Source: Pantoea rwandensis (GTDB lineage Bacteria; Pseudomonadota; Gammaproteobacteria; Enterobacterales; Enterobacteriaceae). Taken from it: a stretch of 64,000 nucleotides of DNA. Below, one piece after another: positions 18,701 to 23,218 of the stretch. A program made the translations under genes and the position numbers. Positions within the stretch are counted from its first letter, which is position 1, and every line of letters begins with the position of its first letter. The notes beneath the pieces are model-generated. The model was not told the origin of the DNA. It saw only the letters and a list, made by a program, of their open reading frames with translations, and ran no database searches. The stretch covers positions 1,302,001 to 1,366,000 of the forward strand of contig NZ_CP009454.1 of the NCBI RefSeq assembly GCF_000759475.1, given 5' to 3'.

Positions 18701-21688
18701 ATGACCATCGACACTGTGGCACCGAATGCGGTCACCAACCTGGTGATCAACGATGATGTTGGTGCGAGCCAGGGACCGTTGGCCAATGGCGCCGTTACCG
18801 ATGATGCGACGCCGACCCTGAGCGGTACCGCAGAAGCGAATGCCATTGTCACCATCTATGACGGCACAACGGTGCTGGGTTCTGTAACTGCCGGGACCAA
18901 CGGTGCATGGACCTTCACCACGGCCACGTTGAGTAACGGTACCCATCCGTTGAGCGTCACGGTGACCGATGCAGCGGGTAACACCAGTGCAGCTTCCGCA
19001 ACGGTCTCCATTACCGTGGATACCGTGGCTCCAGCGGCATCAACCCTGGTGATTACCAACGACATCACCAACACCACGGTGGCAAACGGCGGTTACACCA
19101 ATGACACCACGCCAACCCTGAGCGGTACGGCGGAAGTGGGCAGCAAAGTGTCGATCTACGACGGCACGACGCTGCTGGGCACGTTGACGGTGGGCAGCAG
19201 TGGCGCATGGACCTACACCACGACGGTATTGACGCAGGGTAGCCACCCGATCAATGTCACCGTGACGGATCCAGCAGGCAATGTCAGCGGCACCACGTCA
19301 GCCACGGTGATTGTCGATAGCGTGGCTCCAGCGGCAGTGACCAGTCTCGTTGCGGCCAACAACAACGGCAGTACGGCGGTGACGATTCCTAACAATGGTG
19401 CCACCAATGACAGCACGCCACTCTTGACCGGTAACGGTGAAGTCGGTGCACGCGTCAATATTTATGATGGCACTACGCTGCTCGGCACGACTACGGTGGG
19501 CAGTAACGGCACCTGGAGCTTTATCTCCACCACCTTGAGCAACGGTACGCACACCATCAACGTATCGCAGACCGATGCGGCAGGTAACACCAGTCCAACG
19601 GCCTCGACCACGCTGCGTGTGGACACCGTAGCTCCAACGGCAAGTACGCTGACCATTACCGACGATACCGGCACCACGCCGGTGACGCTGGCCAATGGCG
19701 CCTACACCAAAGACACCACGCCAACCTTGAGTGGCACGGCAGAAGTGGGTGCGATTGTCACCATCTATGATGGCGCGACCGTTCTTGGCTCCCTCACCGT
19801 AGGCAGTTCCGGTGCATGGACCTACACCACTGCGGTTCTGGCGAACGGTGCGCATCCGTTGAGCACCACCGTCACGGATGCGGCGGGTAACGTCAGTTCC
19901 GGCAACACTACAGCCACGGTGAACATCGATAACGTGGCACCAGTCGCGGTGACCAACCTGGCGATTAACTCGGCGGGTACCACCGTAACCGGTAGTGGTG
20001 AAGTGGGCGATACGGTGACGGTGCGTGATGCCAACGGTAACTCGCTCGGTACCACGACAGTCGGCGCGGCGGGCACCTGGTCGGTGACCCTCAGCACCGC
20101 ACAAACCACCGGTGCTTCACTGTCCGTTATCCAGACTGACCGTGCGGGCAACGTCTCACCATCCGCCTCGTTGACCGGGGTGATTCGTATCGTGGCCGCC
20201 AACGACACCAATGAGGTGGACTACAGCACAACCACGCAAACGGTGAATAACGGCACCACCAGCGTCTCGCATGCGGCTCTGGCCACGGTGAACCTTGGCA
20301 CACTGCTGGGTGTAGGCGTTCTGTCTAACGGTAACGCTTATACCTTTAACGTGGGCAGTGGTGATACCCGCACTGTAACCCTGCACGGTTCGGTCGGTGG
20401 TATTTCTCTGATATCAACCTACTCGCTGTATCTCTATCAACAGAACTCAGATGGTTCCTGGACACTGAAGAGCGTGACATCGAACTATCTGGCGACCACA
20501 TTGCTGTCAATCGGTACTCAGACAGGTGCCAACGTCACTTATAGCGGACTCGGCGCGGGTACCTATGCGGTGGTGATTGGTTCGAGTGGCGGTATTGCCG
20601 TGCTGCCAAGCACCACCATCACCACGGTGACAGATACCACGCTGGATGCGGTGACAGTTTCCTCAACGGTAACGGGCAATCTGCTGACCAATGACACCAG
20701 CTCAGTCGCGGGTACGGTACCAACCGGTACTGCGGTGACTACGGTGTCGGGCAGTGCCGTTGCCGCGACGGGCAACACGGTGATCAATACCACCTACGGT
20801 ACGCTGACCATCGATTCGCACGGTAACTACACCTACGTGCTGAAGGCGGGGCTGGACGTCAGTACCTTGCCAACCACCGACACCTTCACTTATTCGGTGA
20901 GGGATTCCAGTGGTGCAGTGACTTCAGCATCCCTGACGGTCACGTTGCATAACGGTGCGGCGACATCGCTCACAGTGAACAGCCTGCTGGCGGAAACCAC
21001 CTCAACCGGTGATCACGATGCCAGCGGCAGTATCTACGGTGACTCGACGACGCATACCGGAACCTTGAGTATCACTAATGAACACGGTGATGTCACAACG
21101 GTTCACAGCGTGGGTACCACGTCGATTGCCGGGGACTATGGTGTGCTGAGTATTGCAGCCAACGGTAGCTACACCTATACGCTTAATGCAGGGGTTGATG
21201 GACAAAGCCTGCTGCATAAAGAGGTGTTCAGCTACACGCTGGCAGCAAGCGATGGCACCATCACCACGCACTCCTTCACCATCGACCTGCATCCGACCAT
21301 CACAGGAACGGCGGGGGCTGACACCATCACCGGCGGTGCGTATAACGACACCATCACGACCGGTGCGGGTGCCGATACCCTGGTGTATCACCTGTTGGCG
21401 AGTGCAGACTCAACGGGAGGGAACGGTCACGATACCTGGACCGACTTCAATGTTGCGCAAGGCGACAAAATTGACATCAGTAACTTGCTAATCGGCTGGA
21501 ATGATTCCACAAGTAATATTAATGATTTCGTGAAAGTGGATCATACTTCAGATGGCAATACCGTGCTCTCAATTGACCGTGACGGTACCGGTACGGGTTA
21601 CAGCAGTACCCAGTTGATAACGCTGGAAGGTGTCAACGTTTCACTGGAGGAATTGCTGCAGCAACCGCACCAGACTCACACGGCATAA
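3791..21688 (+). CDS. giant BapA/Lap-type biofilm adhesin with Ig-like repeats
   Basis: A 5,965-residue surface adhesin secreted by a type I system, the class that includes Salmonella BapA (about 3,800 residues). Order of parts: residues 1-110 resemble the BapA prefix domain (LSAPSVVKLHL, then LVLQDDKGALWWVE); 114-138 are a hydrophobic Ala/Gly stretch; 151-173 are tandem GGGNN; about 174-5465 are roughly 52 Ig-like domains of 90-105 residues; then a unique region with two VCBS-like units (YGTLTIDSHGNYTY, YGVLSIAANGSYTY); finally a degenerate RTX segment (GTAGADTITGG, GAGADTLVYH) and a C-terminal secretion signal. I saw no cysteine in the translation. The ATG at 3791 has only a weak site (GGGA, ten bases upstream). 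Three type I secretion genes follow. The frame is unbroken despite its repetitiveness. Ligand and host surface are unknown. Confidence 0.96.
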   Translation: MNNISITPKGGTVASEVSGSQVNLSAPSVVKLHLNQSDIKSFTRNGNDLVVTTKSGEVVVIHNFYTAAGDSDLVLQDDKGALWWVEDPGTDGFQYVNIDSTEGLLAENTTNDGTIAAFGIGGAALAGLGAMFAGSAGGGGGNAAVSDGSTGGGNNGGGNNGGGNNGGGNNGGGDTTPPAVVTNLVVSDNVGPYQGAITTGSVSDDNTPTLSGNGEVGAIIRVYDGTTLLGSTVVGANGTWTFTSPALPDGSHSLTVTATDAAGNTSAASDPITFTVDTTAPEAVSDLSVGNNAGSVVIPITNGGATNDTTPVLSGRGEVGSIITIRDGDTVLGSVTVGSNGSWSFTSPALDQGSHTLSITSTDAAGNTSAATTITFTVDTVAPTSATGLALSGNADGTASQVSSGGTTDDSTPTLSGNGEVGAVISVYDNNILIGTAVVGSDSNWSFTTPALSNGSHSLTVTQTDAAGNVSSVSDAFDFNVQAGLPPATTSLEITDDTGNTLVQLANGASTHDSTPTLSGLAIAGALITLYNGTTEIGSVVAGPDGQWSFTPAALADGTYNFHASVTDTDGDGSVTQTPIIVITIDTVVPSAAAGLQLSDNGSGTVQPIASGGATNTTHPVLSGTAEPGSTVTVRDGTIVLGTATVGSNGSWSFTSPTLSEGSHSLTTTVTDPAGNTSAASDPITFTVDTQAPAAASNLVVTDDVGASTGPLTAGATTDDNTPTLSGNAEANSIVKIYDGTTLLGSVAVGSSGSWSFTTPVLSNGSHTLSTTVTDAAGNVSQATTGFGITVAAGVPPTTSTLQVTDDSGSTLKVLPDGSSTHDKTPVLSGQAAAGDIITLYNGTTLLGSTTAGSDGQWSFTPASLADGTYAFHAVATDSTGNPTNSVTINITIDTVAPAVAGDLQLSNNNGSVVTPIAAGGTTSDNTPVLSGTAEPGSIVTVSDGSNVLGTATVGANGSWSFTSPALSDGSHSLTTKVTDAAGNTGPASTPVTLTVDTTPPTAVSGLVVTDNVGDSQGALASGDITDDNTPTLSGTGEPNALLSIYDGTTLLGNVTVNTDGTWTFTTPALSNGSHTFTITATDAAGNVGPTSPPFTVNIEAGLPAATTSLQGVDDNGNTVEPLTNGVSTNDPTPVLIGVASPGNIITLYDGGTLLGSTTAGSNGQWLFRVGTLSDGAHALHGTITDAAGNVTPTATLNITVDTIAPDAASGLQLNNDAGSTAVPITAGSVTNDPTPVLSGSAEAGSVVTVRDGSTVLGKVTVGSNGTWTFTTPALGEGNHSLTTTVTDAAGNASPATTPISFSVDTTAPAAVSGLVVTDDVGSSTGPLTSGATTDDSTPTLSGTAEAGSIVKVYDGTTLLGSAAVGSNGSWTFTPASPLTNGQHNFTTTVTDAAGNVSPASPAFTVNIDAGVPATNDLIVVSDDSGSTIVQLTDNSSTHDTTPVLSGLAGAGDLITIFNGTTVLGSVTAGSDGQWSFTPSALVDGTYAFHAQATNPTTGAVTDTPTINVTIDTAAPTAPTNVGLTNGDGDPIPSGSSTNTNTPTLTGSGGEPGSTVTISDGTTVIGTTTVGGDGTWTYTTPPLSDGNHSLTSTVTDPAGNTSPSSTPVTVTVDTQPPAAAGNVQLTYEGGTPITSGGSTNDNTPTLNGTAEPGSTVTVSDGGAVLGTATTGSDGTWSYTPTTPLGDGSHSLTTTVTDPAGNTGPASTPVIVTVDTTAPAAASGVLLSNDSSGTAVPITGGTTNDTTPVLSGRAEPGSTVNVSDNGTVIGSTTVGNDGNWSFTPSAPLSDGSHSLTTTVTDPAGNTGAASAPISVTVDTTIPAAPGNVALSNDESGTPVPITSGAATNDVTPVLSGSAAAGSTITVSDGGTVLGSVVVGSGGTWSFTPTTPLGEGSHSITATTTSPAGNTSAPSSPIVITVDTTAPEEASGLQLNNDSSGTPVPIAADGTTNDTTPVLSGTAEPGSTVKVSDNGTEIGSVTVGSNGSWSFTPTTPLESGSHSLTTTVTDPAGNTGPETTPITFNVDTTQPEPASGLVLNNDTSGTAVPITNGATNDTTPVLTGSADVGSTVTVLDGTTVLGTVVVGAGGTWSFTTPALSQGDHSLTTTVTSPAGNVSEASPAITFTVDTQAPAAAGGLQFTTDDGTPIATGGSTSDTTPTLSGTAEVGSTVTISEGTTVLGSVVVGSGGTWSFTPTTPLEEGSHSLTTVVTDPAGNSSAPTSEVIVIVDSTSPGEVGDLQLSNDSTGVAVPITAGSATNDATPVLSGTAEAGSIVTVKDNGTTIGTAIVGSDGNWSFTPAAALAEGPHSLTTIVTDSTGNAGPESPAFEFSVDTVAPDSANAVVLNNDNGGGVIPITSGGATNDTTPVLSGTAEAGTIITVRDGDTVLGSVQVAVGGAWSFTSPVLSQGAHSLTATVTDAAGNSSAPSTAITFTVDTQAPNTAGAVQLSNDSSGTAVPITAGSVTNDNTPVLSGTAEVGTTVTILDGSNVLGTVVVGTGGTWTFTPTLALGEGVHSITTTVTDAAGNVSAPSAAIGFTVDSTPPATPVVTSLSNNNAGTAVVITAGSTTNDSTPVIRGTGEIGATVTIRDGSTVLGTAIVGTNGIWRFEPTTALGQGSHTLTATATDTAGNSSAPSAGITFNVDTIAPDAISDLVAKDDSGNTLTGVTNDNTPSLSGTAEAGSIIKVYDGTTLIGSTQAGTGGTWNFTTQTLTDGAHTLTATATDTAGNVSAAGNAVTITVDTSVPSTPDFVVTNNDVLPTETVANNGYTNDNTPVLSGTATANSLVTIYDGNTAIGSVTTNAQGVWSFTADTLNDGAHPLTITVTDSAGNVSPASAVVTINIDTEAPDVAQGVTVNNNEGSTLVPIAADGFTNDTTPQLTGSAEAGSIVRIYDGAGEIGSVLVGSSGNWSFTTDTLGQGEHNLSVTVTDAAGNTSANSPTLTFTVDSEAPDAAQGLTLANNNSGTEVPVTSGSTTNDSTPVLRGTAEANSTIIISDGNTVLGTVIADGSGDWSYSPTLTDGTHNLSVVVQDAAGNTSPISDVVNVTIDTVAPPSVTNLVLTNNIDGAINIPNGGLTNDSTPVLSGNGEVGSIITISDASGVLGSTTVIAGGTWSFTPPTALADGSHTFSVSASDAAGNVSGTTTISAVIDATPPAAPSAITASNDNGTMPVAIANGSTTNDSSPFLSGSGEAGSIIRIYDGTTVLGSTAVGSNGQWSFSVPALDDGTYTLRVTATDAAGNTSQAANTVDFTVDATPPVTPTLLVTNDITSTVVDNNGLTNDNTPSLSGSAEANSLVTIYDGTTVIGSTTATSGGTWTFTSPTLTDGSHTLTVTVTDEVGNVSTSAPTVVRIDATPPQPVSDLLLQNNSGSTPTTIANGGTTNDSTPLLSGKAEAGSTVTVYEGTTVLGTAVADTNGNWSVATTTLTDATHSLTINVTDPAGNVSSNASATLTVDTSTPAQVLTFAIYNNANTTPVEVANNGYSNDNTPVLRGTGVAGTTINIFVDGVQVGTTTVASNGVWRYETGTQTDGLHNYAVSVTNAAGTTSAQTAAIGVNIDTGIPTTVSALVVSDDAGGSTGNLTSGQTTDDNTPTFGGSAEAGSTVSVYDGTTLLGTATATGGAWSFTPPAGLSNGSHSFTFTVTDQAGNVSAASTPAFTLNISAGLPTTTSTLVITDDSGSTPVTLANGANTKDGTPVLTGSADPGDVITIHDVNNTVLGSLTVGASGQWSFNPTLVDGAHAIYVTTVDSLGNPGDTSATITFTIDTVAPVAVTDLAAANNNGGAPVAIANNGITNDSTPLLTGNTEANGIVTIYDGNTVVGSTTASATGAWSFISPTLSQGAHTLSVTVTDAAGNVGPRSSTVNFTVDSIAPNATTLVVTNDANGNTVVPNNGATNDSTPTLSGTAEANGRVSVYDGTTLLGTAIASATGAWTFTSTALTQGSHTLNVTVTDAAGNVSGTTSSTVVIDTTPPAAVAGLAAANNNGSTPVAIAAGSSTNDNTPALSGTAEAGSVVKIYDGTILLGSVTANATTGAWSYTSTQLADGAHTINVTATDAAGNTSSNASITFTVVTGAPNPVTGLVVNDNVGTSQGPLTSGASTDDNTPTLSGSATAGNIVVISEGTTVLGSVVVGSGGTWTFTTAALSEGSHPLSVTVRDAAGNTSTATNFTVVVDTVAPATTSLVVTNDNTTAVVPNGGSTNDTTPTLSGVAEANGRVSIYDGTNLLGTAIASGTGAWTFTSTALAQGSHTLNVTVTDAAGNVSGTTSSVVVIDTTPPAAVASLAAANNNGSTPVAILAGSSTNDNTPAISGTAEAGSVVRVYDGGTLLGSVIAGSNGAWSLTSTTLADGSHTINVTATDAAGNISPNASITFTVDTAVPATVTNLVVTNDVTSTTVPNGGSTNDNTPTLTGTAEANAIVTVYDGTTVLGSTTASGTGAWSFVSPALSNGTHPLSVTVKDAAGNVSPASTPVSVIVDTVAPNASTLVITNDNTNTTVPNGGSTNDSTPTLSGTAEVGSIVRIYDGSTLLTSITVGASGNWTYTTAALSQGSHPISVTSTDAAGNISATTSATVNIDTVIPTITLAAANNNGSTAVAIGAGTSTNDNTPAFSGTAEANSVVKIFDGGVQIGSVTASSTGAWSWTSTTLTEGAHTITATATDAAGNVSPAASTNFIVDTVVPNTVTNLVVTNDNTSTVVPTGGSTNDNTPTLSGTAEANAIVTVYDGTTVLGSTTASGTGAWSFVSPVLSNGSHPLSVTVKDAAGNVSPSSTPVTITVDTVAPNTATLVITNDVTNTTVASGGSTNDTTPTLSGTAEAGGRVTIYDGTTALGTAIANSSGAWTFTTSTLTQGSHTISVSVTDAAGNVSGRTNATVVIDTTPPAAVTLVAANNNGSTAVTIPNNGVTNDSTPLLSGTGEVGAKVSIYDGTILLGTTTVASNGTWSFISTTLSNGSHTLNVTQTDAAGNVSPNASTVMTIDTVAPNAVTNLVINDDVGASQGPLANGAVTDDATPTLSGTAEANAIVTIYDGTTVLGSVTAGTNGAWTFTTATLSNGTHPLSVTVTDAAGNTSAASATVSITVDTVAPAASTLVITNDITNTTVANGGYTNDTTPTLSGTAEVGSKVSIYDGTTLLGTLTVGSSGAWTYTTTVLTQGSHPINVTVTDPAGNVSGTTSATVIVDSVAPAAVTSLVAANNNGSTAVTIPNNGATNDSTPLLTGNGEVGARVNIYDGTTLLGTTTVGSNGTWSFISTTLSNGTHTINVSQTDAAGNTSPTASTTLRVDTVAPTASTLTITDDTGTTPVTLANGAYTKDTTPTLSGTAEVGAIVTIYDGATVLGSLTVGSSGAWTYTTAVLANGAHPLSTTVTDAAGNVSSGNTTATVNIDNVAPVAVTNLAINSAGTTVTGSGEVGDTVTVRDANGNSLGTTTVGAAGTWSVTLSTAQTTGASLSVIQTDRAGNVSPSASLTGVIRIVAANDTNEVDYSTTTQTVNNGTTSVSHAALATVNLGTLLGVGVLSNGNAYTFNVGSGDTRTVTLHGSVGGISLISTYSLYLYQQNSDGSWTLKSVTSNYLATTLLSIGTQTGANVTYSGLGAGTYAVVIGSSGGIAVLPSTTITTVTDTTLDAVTVSSTVTGNLLTNDTSSVAGTVPTGTAVTTVSGSAVAATGNTVINTTYGTLTIDSHGNYTYVLKAGLDVSTLPTTDTFTYSVRDSSGAVTSASLTVTLHNGAATSLTVNSLLAETTSTGDHDASGSIYGDSTTHTGTLSITNEHGDVTTVHSVGTTSIAGDYGVLSIAANGSYTYTLNAGVDGQSLLHKEVFSYTLAASDGTITTHSFTIDLHPTITGTAGADTITGGAYNDTITTGAGADTLVYHLLASADSTGGNGHDTWTDFNVAQGDKIDISNLLIGWNDSTSNINDFVKVDHTSDGNTVLSIDRDGTGTGYSSTQLITLEGVNVSLEELLQQPHQTHTA
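4241..4309 (+). repeat. tandem GGGNN pentapeptide linker
   Basis: A 15-base unit encoding Gly-Gly-Gly-Asn-Asn is repeated four times and followed by GGGD. Codons vary between copies (GGT/GGC, AAT/AAC), so this is not a recent slippage product. It is a flexible linker between the N-terminal domain and the Ig-like repeats. Confidence 0.9.
4310..20185 (+). repeat. about 52 tandem Ig-like domain repeats in the adhesin
   Basis: By eye I count 51 complete units and one short degenerate last unit. Each is roughly 290-315 bases and carries the landmarks DTxAPxA, TNDxTPxLSGTAE, IYDGTTVLGS, GxWSF, LSxGSHxLxVTxTDAAGN and a closing VD or ID. Units 4, 7, 10, 13 and 35 are a distinct class beginning near AGLP and containing STHD or NTKD. 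Groups of three units recur at both ends of the array (4619-8333 and 15389-19927). Confidence 0.93.
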
Positions 21689-21716
21689 GGGGCCGCGCGT
21701 AGCAAGGATGCAGTAA

Positions 21717-21744
21717 GGGCTCATGGATGAGCCCCTTTCCTTTT
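21717..21744 (+). terminator. terminator between adhesin and secretion genes
   Basis: GGGCTCAT (21717-21724) pairs perfectly with ATGAGCCC (21727-21734), followed by CTTTCCTTTT. It lies only 20 bases before the outer-membrane protein start. The secretion genes must therefore be expressed by read-through or from a promoter inside the adhesin gene. Confidence 0.75.
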
Positions 21745-21763
21745 ACTGACTGGTGGATTATCG

Positions 21764-23218
21764 ATGGATTTGATGCAATCAGGCGCTCCAACTCGCCGTT
21801 ACTCTAAGCTCAGCGTCTTCTGTGCGGGCATCGCTTTATTTCATTGTTCACAACTCATGGCTGCCAGTGATGCGCTCACCTCGGCCAGCAGAATCACCTC
21901 CGCAGGCCTGGCGCAACAGCAGCAGGATCTGCCGTCATTAACCGGTGAAGTGGCCGAACCCGCATTGGCTCACGTCCCGGATTCACTCACCATCAACCAG
22001 GCCGTACAGCGTGCCATTCAGTGGCATCCAGATATCGCGCAGGCGGTGGGCAAAATGCTGGAACAGGCCAACCAGGTGGATGTGGCGAAAGCCAAATATT
22101 ATCCGCAAATCAGTGGCGGGATGAACAACGGCTATAGCAATGCCTATACCGAAAAGGGGTTCAGCCCATCGTTTGTGTTATCGGTTTCGCAGATGTTGTA
22201 TGACTTTGGCAAAGTCAGCAGCTCGGTGCGATCCGCTGAAGCCGGCGTGGCGATGGAACAAGCCAACGTGCTGGTGAGTATTGATACAGTGGCACATGAC
22301 ACGGCTTCCGCGCTGGTGGAAGTGCAGGGCTATCAGCAACTCGTCAAGATTGCCCAGCAGCAGCTCGATGCACTGAGCAAAATTGGCGATCTGGCCCGTC
22401 AGCGAAATGATGAAGGCGCGGCTTCGCTCTCCGATGCCACGCAAACGGATGCGCGTATTGAAGGTGCGCGCACCACGCTGATTCAGTATCAGGCCAACCT
22501 CGATCGCTGGCGTGCCACGCTGGCGACCTATCTCGGTTGGCCGCTGGTGAAGAAAGTGAATGAAGATTTTCCGGTGAACCTGACGCGCTCCTGCTCGGTG
22601 GGTAAAGCGGATGACAAACTCAACCCGGCGGTGCTGTCGGCATGGGCACAGGCCAATCAGGCACAGGCAAAACTGGATAATGCTAACGCGCAGAACCTGC
22701 CAACGATTTCGCTGGAACCCCAGGTGACGCACTACCTCAACAATCATTACTCCGGCAGCGAAACGCTCGATCGCACTCAGTATCAGGCCTTCGTCAAAGT
22801 GGAGATGCCGATCTATCAGGGAGGCGGGATCACTGCCGCGCGTGACGCCGCTGCCAACGCCTTGCAAGCCGCCACCGCGGCCGTAAATTCCGCGCGCCTG
22901 AAAGCACGGCAGCAACTCAGTGAATCGCAAAGTGCAGCCCTTAGCTTGTCGCAAAGTCTGGCGATTATGGGGCGGCAACAGACGCTGGGTGAGAAAACCC
23001 AGCAGCTCTATCAGGATCAGTATCTGCAACTCGGCACCCGTCCGCTGCTGGACGTGCTTAACGCCGAGCAGGAAGTGTTCCAGACCCGTTTCACCCTGCA
23101 GCAAACCATCAGTCAATTACGATCGTTGCAACTCGACTGCTTATACAGCACCGGGCATATCCGATCGGCGTTCGCGTTGAATAATCAGCGGATCCAGAAT
23201 GTGGAGATCCAGCCATGA
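21764..23218 (+). CDS. TolC-family outer-membrane protein of the adhesin secretion system
   Basis: The outer-membrane channel of a type I secretion system (LapE/BapB role). The product is 484 residues with an N-terminal signal peptide (hydrophobic about 17-33, likely cleavage near A34). The rest is the TolC/OEP fold: an alternation of long helices (IAQAVGKMLEQANQVDVAKAKYYPQISG near residue 88) and strands, present twice, with the second half marked by LDNANAQNLPTISLEPQVTH and MPIYQGGGI. The ATG at 21764 has GGTGGA six bases upstream; an in-frame ATG nine bases later is possible. Its stop overlaps the start of the ABC exporter by four bases (ATGA), so the two are translationally coupled. The dedicated channel implies independence from the housekeeping TolC. 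Confidence 0.93.
   Translation: MDLMQSGAPTRRYSKLSVFCAGIALFHCSQLMAASDALTSASRITSAGLAQQQQDLPSLTGEVAEPALAHVPDSLTINQAVQRAIQWHPDIAQAVGKMLEQANQVDVAKAKYYPQISGGMNNGYSNAYTEKGFSPSFVLSVSQMLYDFGKVSSSVRSAEAGVAMEQANVLVSIDTVAHDTASALVEVQGYQQLVKIAQQQLDALSKIGDLARQRNDEGAASLSDATQTDARIEGARTTLIQYQANLDRWRATLATYLGWPLVKKVNEDFPVNLTRSCSVGKADDKLNPAVLSAWAQANQAQAKLDNANAQNLPTISLEPQVTHYLNNHYSGSETLDRTQYQAFVKVEMPIYQGGGITAARDAAANALQAATAAVNSARLKARQQLSESQSAALSLSQSLAIMGRQQTLGEKTQQLYQDQYLQLGTRPLLDVLNAEQEVFQTRFTLQQTISQLRSLQLDCLYSTGHIRSAFALNNQRIQNVEIQP

Noticed and set aside
4456..20211. Many long minus-strand open frames inside the adhesin gene, some near 300 codons
   Set aside because: They mirror the repeat structure, consist of low-complexity Val/Pro/Ser/Leu strings, and arise from biased codon use in the repeats. 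None has a recognisable domain.
22178..23116. 312-codon minus-strand frame inside the TolC-like gene
   Set aside because: A shadow of a clear plus-strand gene with no motif of its own.
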